39,380 nucleotides of DNA from Mycolicibacterium sp. (lineage in GTDB: Bacteria; Actinomycetota; Actinomycetes; Mycobacteriales; Mycobacteriaceae), in assembly GCF_016462545.1 (NCBI RefSeq), contig NZ_JAEMTA010000051.1:1-39380 (forward strand), given 5' to 3'. Numbering within the stretch: position 1 is the first letter of the stretch; every line of letters begins with the position of its first letter. Below the pieces are notes generated by a model. That model searched no databases. It was not told where the DNA came from and was given only the letters and a program-made list of their open reading frames with translations. Shown here piece by piece: positions 28,494 to 37,511 of this stretch. A program made the position numbers and the translations under genes.

Positions 28494-31400
28494 TTGGGCT
28501 CCATCAATGACGTGATCGACGTGCTGCGGCAAGCACCCACGAATGTCGACCGGGGCACGTTGTTCGAGAAGCTGATGGTGCGCTACTTCGAGTTGGATCC
28601 CGCGCTGACGCAGCAGTACACCGACGTGTGGCGGTGGATCGACTGGCCCGACCGCAAAGGTAAACCCGATACTGGGATCGATCTGGTGGCACGTGAACGC
28701 GACACCGGCGAATACACCGCGATCCAGTGCAAGTTCTACGAACCCACCCACACTCTCGCCAAGGGCGACATCGACTCGTTCTTCACCGCATCTGGCAAAA
28801 ACCCCTTCACCAATAGGGTGATCATCTCTACCACTGACAAGTGGGGCAAGAACGCCGAAGATGCGCTCGACGATCAGATCACCCCAGTCCAGCGCATCAA
28901 CATGGCCGACATCGCCGAATCTCCAATCGACTGGGACATCGCCTGGCCGCAGGGAACGCTCACCATCGACCTTGCCCCAGCCGAGAAGAAGCTGCCCAGG
29001 CCACACCAGGACGACGCCATCAATGCCGTCCTGAAGGGATTCGCCGTTGGCAATGATCGCGGCAAGCTGATCATGGCGTGCGGCACGGGCAAGACGTTTA
29101 CCGCGCTCAAGCTCGCTGAGAAGGTTGCGAACGACGCGGGCGGTAGTGCTCGAATTCTGTTCCTGGTGCCGTCGATCTCTTTGCTGAGCCAGTCGCTGCG
29201 GGAGTGGACCGCCCAGAGCGAACTGGACATGCGGGTGTTCGCGGTGTGCTCAGACACCAAGGTTGGCCGCCTCCGCAACGCGGAGGACTTCAACGTCTAC
29301 GACGTGCCAATCCCGGTGACCACCAACGCGGCGAAGCTCGTCGCCGAGATGAACCACCGCAAGCGTGCCAAAGGACTCACGGTCGTATTCAGCACCTACC
29401 AGTCCCTCCCTACAGTCGCTGAGGCCCAGGCCTTCGGTGTCGAAGACTTCGATCTGGTGATCTGCGACGAGGCCCACCGGACTACCGGCGTCACCCTCGC
29501 CGGAGAGGATGAATCGAACTTCGTTCGCGTCCACGACAACGATTACCTGCACGCATCTCGACGGCTCTACATGACGGCCACACCACGCATCTACGGCGAC
29601 GCCGTGAAGGACAAGGCCGATCAGCACTCCGCCGAACTGGTGTCGATGGACGACGAACTCACCTACGGCCCCGAGTTCCACAACCTGTCCTTCGGCGACT
29701 CGGTCGAGCGCGGATTGCTCACCGACTACAAGGTGCTGGTACTGACAGTCGATGAATCCGTGATCGCGGCCCCCATGCAGCAGCAACTCGCGACTCTCGG
29801 CGAGCTACCACTCGACGACGCATCCAAGATCGTCGGCTGCTGGAACGGTTTGGCCAAACGTGCAGGCGCGACGGTCGATGGCAGCCCCAGCTTCGCCCCC
29901 GACGCGCAGCCGATGCGGCGCGCCGTCGCGTTCTCCCGTGACATCAAAGCGTCCAAGCAAGTCGCCGAGATGTTCCCGCGAGTGGTCGAGGCCTACCAAA
30001 ACGCCCTCGACCAACAGGAGGACCAGGGGCACCGGGTAGACGACACCAACCGGGCATTGGTTTGCGAAGTGCACCACGTCGACGGCACGTACAACGCACT
30101 GGAACGCAACGCCGAACTGGCTTGGCTGAAATCCCCTGTCGCCGAGGGCGAATGCCGCATCCTCACCAACGCGCGCTGCCTATCCGAGGGCGTGGACGTA
30201 CCCGCGCTGGACGCAGTGCTTTTCCTGCATCCCCGCAACTCAATCGTCGATGTCGTGCAATCCGTGGGCCGGGTGATGCGTCTGTCCCCCGACAAGGAAT
30301 ACGGCTACGTCATTCTGCCAATTGCAGTGCCCGCCGGAACAGAACCCGGCGACGCGTTGGCGGACAACGTTCGGTTCAAGGTGGTGTGGCAAGTGCTCAA
30401 CGCGCTGCGCTCACACGACGAGCGCTTCGACGCGATGATCAACAGCATCACGCTGAACAGCGGATCGGACGTCAAGAAGGGCCTGGGTGTCGACCGCTTG
30501 CTTGGGGGCCACATCGGGCCAACCACCGACGACCCTCCTGATGCGGACACTGTGGGCGGCGGCCCCAGTCAGATGGCGCTATTCTCGCTGTCGCAATGGC
30601 AAGAGGCGGTCTATACCCGCATCGTCGACAAGGTCGGCACACGTGTGTATTGGGACCAGTGGGCCACCGACGTGGCCGACATTGCGACCGCGCAGATCGC
30701 CCGCGTGAACGCGATCCTGGAAGCTCCCAATGCAGACGTGGCAGTGCTCGAACAGTTTGACCGCTTCCTGAAGGGGTTGCGAGACAACCTGAATGACTCG
30801 ATCACCCGTGTCGATGCGATCAGCATGCTCTCCCAGCACTTGATCACCAAGCCCGTATTCGATGCGCTTTTCGCCGGCCACGACTTCGCCTCCCGTAACC
30901 CGGTGTCGCGAGTCATGCAGGCGATGGTCGACGCACTCGACGGCAGCGGTCTGGAAGCCGAAACCGCCCGCCTGGACAAGTTCTACTCTTCGGTTCGCGC
31001 TAGGGCCGAGCAGGTGGTCAGCGCCGAAGGCAAGCAACGTCTCATTGCCGATCTCTACGAGAAATTCTTTCAGACCGCGTTCAAGAAACAGTCCGACGCC
31101 CTGGGCATTGTTTACACGCCGGTGGAGATCGTCGACTTCATTCTGCGTGCAGCAGATCATGTGTCGAGGGAGACGTTCAGTCGCGGACTGACGGACGAGG
31201 GCGTTCACGTACTCGATGGATTCACCGGGACCGGCACTTTCGTCACCCGACTACTGCAATCCGGTCTCATCACCCCGAGTGATCTCGCCCGCAAGTACGC
31301 AAACGAGTTGCACGCCAACGAGATCATGCTGCTGGCCTACTACATTGCCGCCGTCAACATTGAATCCACCTATCACGCACTGACCGGAATGACGGCGATC

Positions 31401-33371
31401 TCGGATGACTATGAGCCCTTTCCGGGCATCATTCTTGCGGACACGTTCCAGATCAGTGAAGAGAGCGACACTCTTGACTTGGATGTGTTTGCCGCCAATA
31501 ACGAGCGCATCGTCCGCCAACTCGACACCCCGATCAATGTCATCGTCGGCAATCCGCCCTACTCAGTGGGGCAGACCAGCGCCAATGATCTCAACGCGAA
31601 TACGAAGTACACCAGCCTCGATGCGCGGATCGAGGACACCTACGCGAAGAGGTCAACGGCCACCAACAAGAACAGCCTCTACGACTCGTATATCCGCGCG
31701 TTTCGTTGGGCGTCCGACCGAATCGGGGAATCGGGAATCGTCGCTTTCGTCTCCAACGGAGGCTGGGTGGATGGAAACACCCACGATGGAATGCGGTTGA
31801 CCCTGGTCGAAGACTTCAGCGAAATCTACATATTCAATCTTCGTGGTAACCAACGCACGGCGGGCGAGTTGTCCCGTATGGAGGGTGGGAAGGTCTTTGG
31901 CTCTGGCAGCCGGAACACCGTGGCGATCTTCATCGGGGTGAAGGACGCAGCGCATGTCGGCCAATGCCGTATTTCCTACCGAGACATCGGCGACTACCTG
32001 ACACGCGAGCAGAAGCTGCGGATTCTGTCGGACAGCAACTGCGACGATAGCGAGTGGTCAACTCTGGCTCCAAGCGCAAAGGGAGACTGGGTCAACCAGC
32101 GAGACGAGGCCTTTGGAGTGTGGCCGGTCATCGGCGACAAGAAGGGTGATTCACTTGGGCAGAAGGTTTTCTCTACCTATTCCGCTGGGTTGAAGACTGG
32201 CCGAGATGCATGGTGCTACAACTACTCCCGTGCCCGTCTTGTTAATAATCTGGTGGAATTCCTATCGCAGTACGATCAGGTCCGTCTGGACTTTGAAAAA
32301 AAATTTCTGCAGGTGGCCAAGCCAGTCGACGCAGATGTCAACGAGTATCTCACCGGCAACCCGGCCCTTACAGGTACCGGTCGAATCAGTTGGAATCGGG
32401 GGCTCCGGCAAGATCTCGCGAGGGCGCACCCAATCAGTTGGTCTGATGATGCAATTCGGCTATCAACGTATCGACCGTTCTGCGTTCAGTGGAGCTATCT
32501 TGACCGGCACGTCAATGACATGATCTATCAGTTGCCGAGCATGTTCCCGACGGCACACCATAAAAACATAGGTATCTATCAAGTCGGTGAAGGCTCCGCA
32601 GTTCCGTTCTCTGCCATCATGATTGGTTCGATGCCCGATCTTCACGTTACCGGCGCTGGTAGCGGCGGCCAGTTCTTCCCTCGTTGGACTTACATCCGCT
32701 CAGAGAGTACCGGCCAGTTCGATTTCGGTGGCGATGACGTCGACGAGTGGGGCTACAAGCGAGTGGACAATATCACCGACGAGTTTCTCGCGTTGTACCG
32801 CAAGGAAGTTGGCGATCAAGTCACGAAGGACGACATCTTCTTCTATGTCTACGGCGTTCTGCATGATCCGGCCTACCGGACCAAGTACGCGGCGGATCTC
32901 AAGAAGATGCTTCCGCATATTCCGGCACCTGGCAGCATCACGCGATTCGTGACGGTCGCTGATATTGGTCGGAATCTCTCCAAGCTCCACTTGGACTACG
33001 AAGCAGTAGAACCGTATCCGCTTAACGTCGAACTCAAGCCGGGGACCAACACCGACAACCGTGAGACATGGCGCGTCGACAAGATGCGTTGGCGCTCGAA
33101 GACTGACCGATCAGCAATCGTTTACAACGGAACAATTACGATCACCGGAATCCCTGCCGACGCTCACAACTACATGTTGGGCTCGCGGACCGCGTTGGAA
33201 TGGATCATTGATCGCTACCAGGTGAAGACCGACAAACCCTCGGGCATAGTTAACGATCCGAATGATTGGTGCGACGAGCACGACGATCCCCACTTCATCG
33301 TCGACCTGATCAAGAAGGTCACCACCGTCAGCGTCGAGACCTCAGCACTGATCGAACAGTTCGGCCATTAG
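28494..33371 (+). CDS. Type ISP restriction-modification enzyme (nuclease-helicase-methyltransferase)
   Basis: Single-chain enzyme that methylates adenine in its own sites and, on unmodified DNA, moves as a helicase and cuts after head-to-head collision; LlaGI and LlaBIII are known examples of similar length. From TTG at 28494 (about 1625 residues) I see an Mrr-like nuclease (TGIDLVA with Asp63, then IQCKFY with Gln78/Lys80), helicase motifs MACGTGKT (P-loop Lys200) and CDEAH (325-328), the C-terminal helicase lobe with SVGRVMRL, a coupler, then SAM motif LDGFTGTGTF (from 907) and NPPY (1020-1023), and a C-terminal target recognition domain. TTG follows GGAGGGGAATCGGCG; the frame is open from 28368 (GTG) and has an ATG at 28455, both without a ribosome binding site. 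All catalytic motifs look intact. Confidence 0.9.
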   Translation: MGSINDVIDVLRQAPTNVDRGTLFEKLMVRYFELDPALTQQYTDVWRWIDWPDRKGKPDTGIDLVARERDTGEYTAIQCKFYEPTHTLAKGDIDSFFTASGKNPFTNRVIISTTDKWGKNAEDALDDQITPVQRINMADIAESPIDWDIAWPQGTLTIDLAPAEKKLPRPHQDDAINAVLKGFAVGNDRGKLIMACGTGKTFTALKLAEKVANDAGGSARILFLVPSISLLSQSLREWTAQSELDMRVFAVCSDTKVGRLRNAEDFNVYDVPIPVTTNAAKLVAEMNHRKRAKGLTVVFSTYQSLPTVAEAQAFGVEDFDLVICDEAHRTTGVTLAGEDESNFVRVHDNDYLHASRRLYMTATPRIYGDAVKDKADQHSAELVSMDDELTYGPEFHNLSFGDSVERGLLTDYKVLVLTVDESVIAAPMQQQLATLGELPLDDASKIVGCWNGLAKRAGATVDGSPSFAPDAQPMRRAVAFSRDIKASKQVAEMFPRVVEAYQNALDQQEDQGHRVDDTNRALVCEVHHVDGTYNALERNAELAWLKSPVAEGECRILTNARCLSEGVDVPALDAVLFLHPRNSIVDVVQSVGRVMRLSPDKEYGYVILPIAVPAGTEPGDALADNVRFKVVWQVLNALRSHDERFDAMINSITLNSGSDVKKGLGVDRLLGGHIGPTTDDPPDADTVGGGPSQMALFSLSQWQEAVYTRIVDKVGTRVYWDQWATDVADIATAQIARVNAILEAPNADVAVLEQFDRFLKGLRDNLNDSITRVDAISMLSQHLITKPVFDALFAGHDFASRNPVSRVMQAMVDALDGSGLEAETARLDKFYSSVRARAEQVVSAEGKQRLIADLYEKFFQTAFKKQSDALGIVYTPVEIVDFILRAADHVSRETFSRGLTDEGVHVLDGFTGTGTFVTRLLQSGLITPSDLARKYANELHANEIMLLAYYIAAVNIESTYHALTGMTAISDDYEPFPGIILADTFQISEESDTLDLDVFAANNERIVRQLDTPINVIVGNPPYSVGQTSANDLNANTKYTSLDARIEDTYAKRSTATNKNSLYDSYIRAFRWASDRIGESGIVAFVSNGGWVDGNTHDGMRLTLVEDFSEIYIFNLRGNQRTAGELSRMEGGKVFGSGSRNTVAIFIGVKDAAHVGQCRISYRDIGDYLTREQKLRILSDSNCDDSEWSTLAPSAKGDWVNQRDEAFGVWPVIGDKKGDSLGQKVFSTYSAGLKTGRDAWCYNYSRARLVNNLVEFLSQYDQVRLDFEKKFLQVAKPVDADVNEYLTGNPALTGTGRISWNRGLRQDLARAHPISWSDDAIRLSTYRPFCVQWSYLDRHVNDMIYQLPSMFPTAHHKNIGIYQVGEGSAVPFSAIMIGSMPDLHVTGAGSGGQFFPRWTYIRSESTGQFDFGGDDVDEWGYKRVDNITDEFLALYRKEVGDQVTKDDIFFYVYGVLHDPAYRTKYAADLKKMLPHIPAPGSITRFVTVADIGRNLSKLHLDYEAVEPYPLNVELKPGTNTDNRETWRVDKMRWRSKTDRSAIVYNGTITITGIPADAHNYMLGSRTALEWIIDRYQVKTDKPSGIVNDPNDWCDEHDDPHFIVDLIKKVTTVSVETSALIEQFGH

Positions 33372-33409
33372 CCCCCGCATTAGATGAAATCCCGGCCAGG
33401 CGCTGAGCC

Positions 33410-34018
33410 CTAACTCGTCGGCTCCATGCCAGGCGCGTGGACCTCTGCTAGTTCGCGGAGCACAGGTTCCGTTGCGGCACTGAGTTCTTCGGGATTTCGC
33501 ACTCGGAAGACCGCGCTGTCGGCCAAGTTGGTCAGACGGCCAGTCGTGGAGTCGATAAGTAGGTCGAGCGCCCCACGCTTGCCCGCCTGATCTGCGTAGT
33601 CCTGCGAGACCTCGACCCACCCTCGCCGATAGGCCGCCTCTGCTACGGCGCATGCCAGCGAGTGGTCGCCAGTCTGACCGGCACGCCGCAGCATCGCCTT
33701 CGCATCGTCAGGGGTGTCAAGTTGCGCGGCTCGGTCTTGAGCATCTCGGTGGGCGATCACCTCGGACGCCCCGAAGTCAGTCAAGTCTCCAAACACGATC
33801 TTGTGTAGTTTGTGGCCCCGCTGCTCGCGGTCAGCGACGAAATCTGAGCGCAACTTATCGACGCGGGTGCGCGCGGCCAGAACGGCTTTCGCGAGTTCTG
33901 ATTTCCGGCCAGCGTCGCTCAAGGACCGGTTGCGCCGAATGGTGTCACACTGCTGTTCGAGTTGCTGTTGTATCGAAGCAACGACTGCCCTTTTGCTGTC
34001 GTAGTCGCTGATTGCCAT
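33410..34018 (-). CDS. Hypothetical protein of the element, 202 residues
   Basis: Not recognised. The N-terminal half is a charged, Gln/Arg-rich helix likely to form a coiled coil (KRAVVASIQQQLEQQCDTI to RTRVDKLRSDFVADREQRG). The middle, HKIVFGDLTDFGASEVIAHRDAQDRAAQL, and the Ala-rich helices after it look globular. It ends EVHAPGMEPTS. GGGAGCAAGCA precedes the ATG at 34018, so the start is sound. It is the last gene of the minus-strand run from the regulators and ends 38 bases from the convergent restriction enzyme gene. The coiled-coil pattern would suit a phage structural or interference protein, but no function can be claimed. Confidence 0.75.
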   Translation of the reverse strand: MAISDYDSKRAVVASIQQQLEQQCDTIRRNRSLSDAGRKSELAKAVLAARTRVDKLRSDFVADREQRGHKLHKIVFGDLTDFGASEVIAHRDAQDRAAQLDTPDDAKAMLRRAGQTGDHSLACAVAEAAYRRGWVEVSQDYADQAGKRGALDLLIDSTTGRLTNLADSAVFRVRNPEELSAATEPVLRELAEVHAPGMEPTS

Positions 34019-34036
34019 TGCTTGCTCCCTTTGTAG

Positions 34037-34474
34037 TCAGGCCAGGGCCTGGGCGATCTGAACGTGGTCACGGTTCAACAGCCATCGACTACCGTGCTTG
34101 GTCGCCGGAAGTCGACCGGCGGCAATCCGTTTCCGAACGGCCCTATCGGTAACAGACAGTTCCTTCGCGGCCTCCGCCGTTGTCAACCACGTACCTAATT
34201 CTCGCGAATTTCCGGTCCCTGTAGCCGATTTCGTTCCGACCCCGGAACGGTGATGAAGCGCGGCGAGGTGGAGCGCTGCCAACACGGCGTACGCCTCCGG
34301 ATCCGTCCCACGCAGCAGAATCCTCCTGTCGCTCGTCAGTCCCGCCGTTTCCTCGAGCCAGGCGGCGATCCGAGGTGAGACCAGAGCTTCCCCCTGTGAC
34401 GTCAAATATCGACCGATACGAACGTCCCAGTTCTCAACTGTGTTATGACTCAGGGGAAGTCCTGAGGCGCTCAT
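34037..34474 (-). CDS. Helix-turn-helix (excisionase/AlpA-like) DNA-binding protein
   Basis: A 145-residue protein. The C-terminal ~50 residues, TWLTTAEAAKELSVTDRAVRKRIAAGRLPATKHGSRWLLNRDHV, are a winged HTH of the MerR/excisionase type: a 'TTAEAA..L.V....VR..I..GRLPA....G..W.....' pattern. The N-terminal ~90 residues (NTVENWDVRIGRYLTSQGEALVSPRIAAWLEE...) are not recognised. It may regulate the element or act as a directionality factor. AGGGGTTGAAAGA precedes ATG at 34474. It sits between the 73-residue zinc protein and the 202-residue protein, in the same direction. Confidence 0.8.
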   Translation of the reverse strand: MSASGLPLSHNTVENWDVRIGRYLTSQGEALVSPRIAAWLEETAGLTSDRRILLRGTDPEAYAVLAALHLAALHHRSGVGTKSATGTGNSRELGTWLTTAEAAKELSVTDRAVRKRIAAGRLPATKHGSRWLLNRDHVQIAQALA

Positions 34475-34534
34475 TCTTTCAACCCCTGGCGCGAGAGTCG
34501 TTGAGTGACAGTAAGCCCGGAACCGGTTGGGCGC

Positions 34535-34756
34535 TCACGGGTCGTCCCGTCGCACGAATCGCACACCCAGTCCGCCGTCGCGCTGAAACGCCGTGAGCCA
34601 CGGGCAGGTGTCGTCGTGTCGCACGGTGGCGTTGTAGATCCGGCCCGCGACCCGTTCGATTTCGACCTCTGAGCCGCAGTCCGGGCAGGCGGCGAGATGT
34701 TGGAGTTCGTCGACCTTGGTGCGGAACCCGGCGGCACGGCGTTGGCGGCGGTTCAT
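34535..34756 (-). CDS. Small zinc-finger-like protein, 73 residues
   Basis: Starts at ATG 34756, which overlaps the stop of the upstream primase-helicase gene by four bases (ATGA), so it is probably translated by coupling. The sequence MNRRQRRAAGFRTKVDELQH is basic and helical; then come CPDC (24-27), and HDDTC (His47, Cys51), enough for a single zinc site, and it ends GVRFVRRDDP. The same frame is open further upstream inside the primase gene, but that part is an out-of-frame shadow. Family not recognised; small proteins of this kind are common in actinophage early regions. Confidence 0.65.
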   Translation of the reverse strand: MNRRQRRAAGFRTKVDELQHLAACPDCGSEVEIERVAGRIYNATVRHDDTCPWLTAFQRDGGLGVRFVRRDDP

Positions 34757-37149
34757 ACGTTGCTGCTCTTGGAGTTCTGCCAGCAGGGCTCGCATATGCC
34801 GCGCCGAATGGACTCCGGTGCCCACAGTGGGTGCTCCAGGCACACCGTGCAACGCTCGCCGAGGCGTGGCCGGCGCGCTTCGGCGTCGTCCAGGTGTCCC
34901 CGTGTCTCTCCATCGACTCTCTGACTGTCTTGGCTGGTAGAGAGGGCAGGTGGGTTTTCCAGGTGTCCCCCAGATGTCCCACATGTCCAGGCGTCCGAGA
35001 CGGGGGCCATCTGGGCGTCGGGCTGACGTCCTGCGTGCTGAGGCAGTGCCATGAACCACGGCCCGTCATTAGCAGCACGCCGAGAGTCGACGTTGAGTCG
35101 CTTCTTTGCTGCCCGCAGCTTCTTCTCGCTGATGTTGGCCTCCTCCCGTGCGGTGTGAACGTCGACCGACCATCGCGGCCCCCCACCCAGGAAGGCGGCG
35201 AGCCATCCGACGCCGTCATCGGTTCCCGGCTCGTGGTCGACGGCGTAACCCTCGGCGAGGTGCTCGCGCGCGGTCTGCTCCGACTCCCCGAGGTAGGTCA
35301 GCAGCGGCACCGTGCCGTCGTGTTCCTCGGTGGGCGGCCAGTACTGCACCGAGGCGGCCTTGAACCTCGACGCCGGGAGCGTCTTGGCACCGTTGGCCTT
35401 CTCGGGCCCGACGAGTAGACAGCCGTCCTCGTCGGCCTGCGCGTAGAGAGTCATGCGTGCCTTCTTGCGCAATTCCCCTGTCGCGCCGTAGCGGTCGCGT
35501 GCGTTGGGCGTGGCGACCCGGTTGGTGTGGCACAGCAGGAGGATGGCCGCGCCGGTAGTGGTGGCGACCTCCTTCCAGGGGTGCAATGCCTGGCGGGCTT
35601 GCTGCGGGTCGCGCACCGACAGCGACGCATGGACGGTGTCGAGCCAGGCATCGACGACGACCGCAGACGGCGGCGGGTCGGCGTCCCTGATGAGGTCGAG
35701 GTCGCGCGGGAACAATGGGGAGCCGCTGCCGTCTTCCTCCGTGCAGATCACCTGGATCATGTTCAGGTCGGCTCCTGCGACCTCCAGCCTGGGCAGCACC
35801 GTGTCCTGCCAGCCGTCCTCCGTGACGACGATGATCACCCGCGAAGGTTCACGGGCTGGAATCCCGAACTCGGGCAACGCCTTCCCGGTGGTGACGGCGG
35901 CGATGATCCACGCCCACAGCAGGCTCTTACCGATGCCCTCGTCGCCGACGAGCAGGCTGACGGCGGCGCACGGTATGCGACCCTTGGCCAGCCAGCGCGG
36001 TTGGGCGGCGGCCTTGAGGTCGGTCGCGCGCCAAAGCCTCGGCATACCTTCGATGTGAGTCTTCTCTTTGTCGCCCTTGCTGATTGGCGCTTCATCGCAC
36101 CGATGATCGCCCGTGATCCGCTGCGGACCCTGCTGTTTGTCGACGAGCTTGAGCCAGATCCGCGTCGCGTCGTCGCCGCCTACTCCATCGAGCTTGTCGG
36201 CCAGGTCGGCGCGACTGCGGACGGCGGCTCGGGCTTCGGCTAAGGTGAGGCCGTCGTCGAGGCAGGCCCCCAGGACCGCGTAGATGGTCTTAGACCGGTC
36301 GACGGTGCCGTCCTGCTTGAGCACCGACGTCTGCAGAGCCGCCCGCACGTGGGGGTAGTTCGCCAGGTCGACCGGCACGGCGACCTGTGCCGGATTAGTT
36401 ACGCCCGAGCCATTCCCAGAGGCATCCGCACACATGCCGAGGTATTGCTCCAGCGCCATCGGATCCCAGCGGTCAGCGCCGGGCCGGATCAGGAATTCCA
36501 CCCGCGCGCCGGTCTTGTGGTTGATCGTGCCGGGCGGGCGCAACAGATCGTTGACGGAGTGCTTACCCTTGTCCGACCCCGGCGGCAGCGCGGCCTGGAA
36601 TGCCTTGCACAGCAGCTTGGCGCGCGCCGCGTGGACCGGCTCGGCTAACGGCACATAGGCGTGGATATGCCCCGGTGTGCCTGAGGCAACGGCGAAGCCG
36701 TCCAGCGCGCGGACCTTTTCGAGCACGGCTTCGGTATCGTTGGGGTCGCCGTCCCAGTCGACGTGAATCACCTTTGCACCCACACAGGAACCGGGTGTGC
36801 GGTCCTTATGCATCAGGTTCGGGCAAACATAGACATCGGCGCTCTGCGCCTGCTCAAGCAGCCGGTCTACGTTGGCGTCGAGGTCGTCGCTCGGGTAGTC
36901 AAAGCTGACGTTGCCCTTGAAGTCCGTGTGCCCGTACTTACCGCCATCCAACCAGCGGGGGCGGTGGCCGATGGGGGTGAACAGCTTGCCGGCCAGGCCG
37001 GGGTAGCACTTCTCGATGTAGGCGACGACGTCGGCCCGTGCGGTAGCGCGCTCCGTATCGCCGCCTGTGGCGGTCGCGTTGGTGGCCTTGGCATTTGTCC
37101 TCGGGCCGCCGTCGTTCTCGAGTGGCCCCAGGTTCTCATCGACGGTCAT
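34753..37149 (-). CDS. Primase-polymerase-like / RepA-type AAA ATPase replication protein
   Basis: A 798-residue protein likely to start replication of the excised element. The N-terminal part resembles archaeo-eukaryotic primases/prim-pol: VIHVDWDGD (128-135, acidic metal ligands) and SGTPGHIHAYVPL (156-168), then SVNDLLRPPGTINHKTG (198-214). After a linker comes a RecA/RepA-like ATPase: Walker A GDEGIGKS (402-409), VVTEDGW (441-447), Walker B AVVVDAW (496-502) and LLLCHTNR (537-544). A C-terminal tail has two CXXC pairs (CTVC, CEPC), a possible zinc ribbon. ATG at 37149 follows AGGTGAGCGC. The gene follows the excisionase-like gene after a hairpin and is coupled to the 73-residue gene. Confidence 0.85.
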   Translation of the reverse strand: MTVDENLGPLENDGGPRTNAKATNATATGGDTERATARADVVAYIEKCYPGLAGKLFTPIGHRPRWLDGGKYGHTDFKGNVSFDYPSDDLDANVDRLLEQAQSADVYVCPNLMHKDRTPGSCVGAKVIHVDWDGDPNDTEAVLEKVRALDGFAVASGTPGHIHAYVPLAEPVHAARAKLLCKAFQAALPPGSDKGKHSVNDLLRPPGTINHKTGARVEFLIRPGADRWDPMALEQYLGMCADASGNGSGVTNPAQVAVPVDLANYPHVRAALQTSVLKQDGTVDRSKTIYAVLGACLDDGLTLAEARAAVRSRADLADKLDGVGGDDATRIWLKLVDKQQGPQRITGDHRCDEAPISKGDKEKTHIEGMPRLWRATDLKAAAQPRWLAKGRIPCAAVSLLVGDEGIGKSLLWAWIIAAVTTGKALPEFGIPAREPSRVIIVVTEDGWQDTVLPRLEVAGADLNMIQVICTEEDGSGSPLFPRDLDLIRDADPPPSAVVVDAWLDTVHASLSVRDPQQARQALHPWKEVATTTGAAILLLCHTNRVATPNARDRYGATGELRKKARMTLYAQADEDGCLLVGPEKANGAKTLPASRFKAASVQYWPPTEEHDGTVPLLTYLGESEQTAREHLAEGYAVDHEPGTDDGVGWLAAFLGGGPRWSVDVHTAREEANISEKKLRAAKKRLNVDSRRAANDGPWFMALPQHAGRQPDAQMAPVSDAWTCGTSGGHLENPPALSTSQDSQRVDGETRGHLDDAEARRPRLGERCTVCLEHPLWAPESIRRGICEPCWQNSKSSNV

Positions 37150-37176
37150 GCGCTCACCTGTCGTCGTCTTGGCATG

Positions 37177-37202
37177 AAAAAACCCCGGTCGTTGCCGGGG
37201 TT
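37177..37202 (-). terminator. Intrinsic terminator after the excisionase-like gene
   Basis: Read on the minus strand: AACCCCGG, six-base loop, CCGGGG, then a TTTTTT run (plus-strand A-run at 37177-37182). A classic Rho-independent terminator, rare in this GC-rich genome. It lies between the excisionase-like gene and the primase gene, so the primase needs read-through or its own promoter. Confidence 0.75.
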
Positions 37203-37233
37203 GTCTTGTGGCGTGCGGAATTCGGTAGTGCAG

Positions 37234-37428
37234 CTACGCCACGCCGTCAGAAGTGCCTACCGGGTCGCCGTCGAGCTGGCGGCGTACCTGCTCGGCGTCC
37301 AGGCGGATCACTCGCGGGCCGATCCGGTAGGCGGTGAGCCTGCCCTCGGCGATGTAACGCCGGATCGTGCGCGTGGACAGTTCATACTGCTCGGCCACCT
37401 GCGAGATGGTTACCTTCTTCTGACCCAT
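37234..37428 (-). CDS. Excisionase-like (MerR/AlpA-type) DNA-binding protein
   Basis: 64-residue protein with a typical excisionase-type winged HTH: ISQVAEQYELSTRTIRRYIAEGRLTAYRIGPRVIRLDAEQVRRQL (8-52). Such proteins bend attachment-site DNA so that the integrase excises the element, or act as regulators. It lies two genes from the integrase, in the same direction. AGAGGAAACACC precedes the ATG at 37428. Hairpins stand on both sides, so it forms its own short transcription unit or is controlled by read-through. Confidence 0.85.
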   Translation of the reverse strand: MGQKKVTISQVAEQYELSTRTIRRYIAEGRLTAYRIGPRVIRLDAEQVRRQLDGDPVGTSDGVA

Positions 37429-37459
37429 GGTGTTTCCTCTCGGTCCTTGGGCAATGAAG

Positions 37460-37494
37460 AAGCCCCCGGCGATGACTGAAATTGCCGAGGGCTT
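37460..37494 (-). terminator. Hairpin after the HTH regulator gene
   Basis: Arms AAGCCCCCGGC (37460-37470) and GCCGAGGGCTT (37484-37494), paired with one mismatch and a 13-base loop. On the minus strand it lies after the stop of the HTH gene at 37512 and before the excisionase-like gene, and is followed by CTTC. Probably a terminator or attenuator. Confidence 0.6.
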
Positions 37495-37511
37495 GTCTTT
37501 GGGATGCCAAA

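Noticed and set aside
34479..35219. Alternative minus-strand frame across the end of the primase gene
   Set aside because: The +1 frame is Arg/Ser/Pro-rich and overlaps a well-supported coding frame; only the 73-residue frame starting at 34756 looks real.
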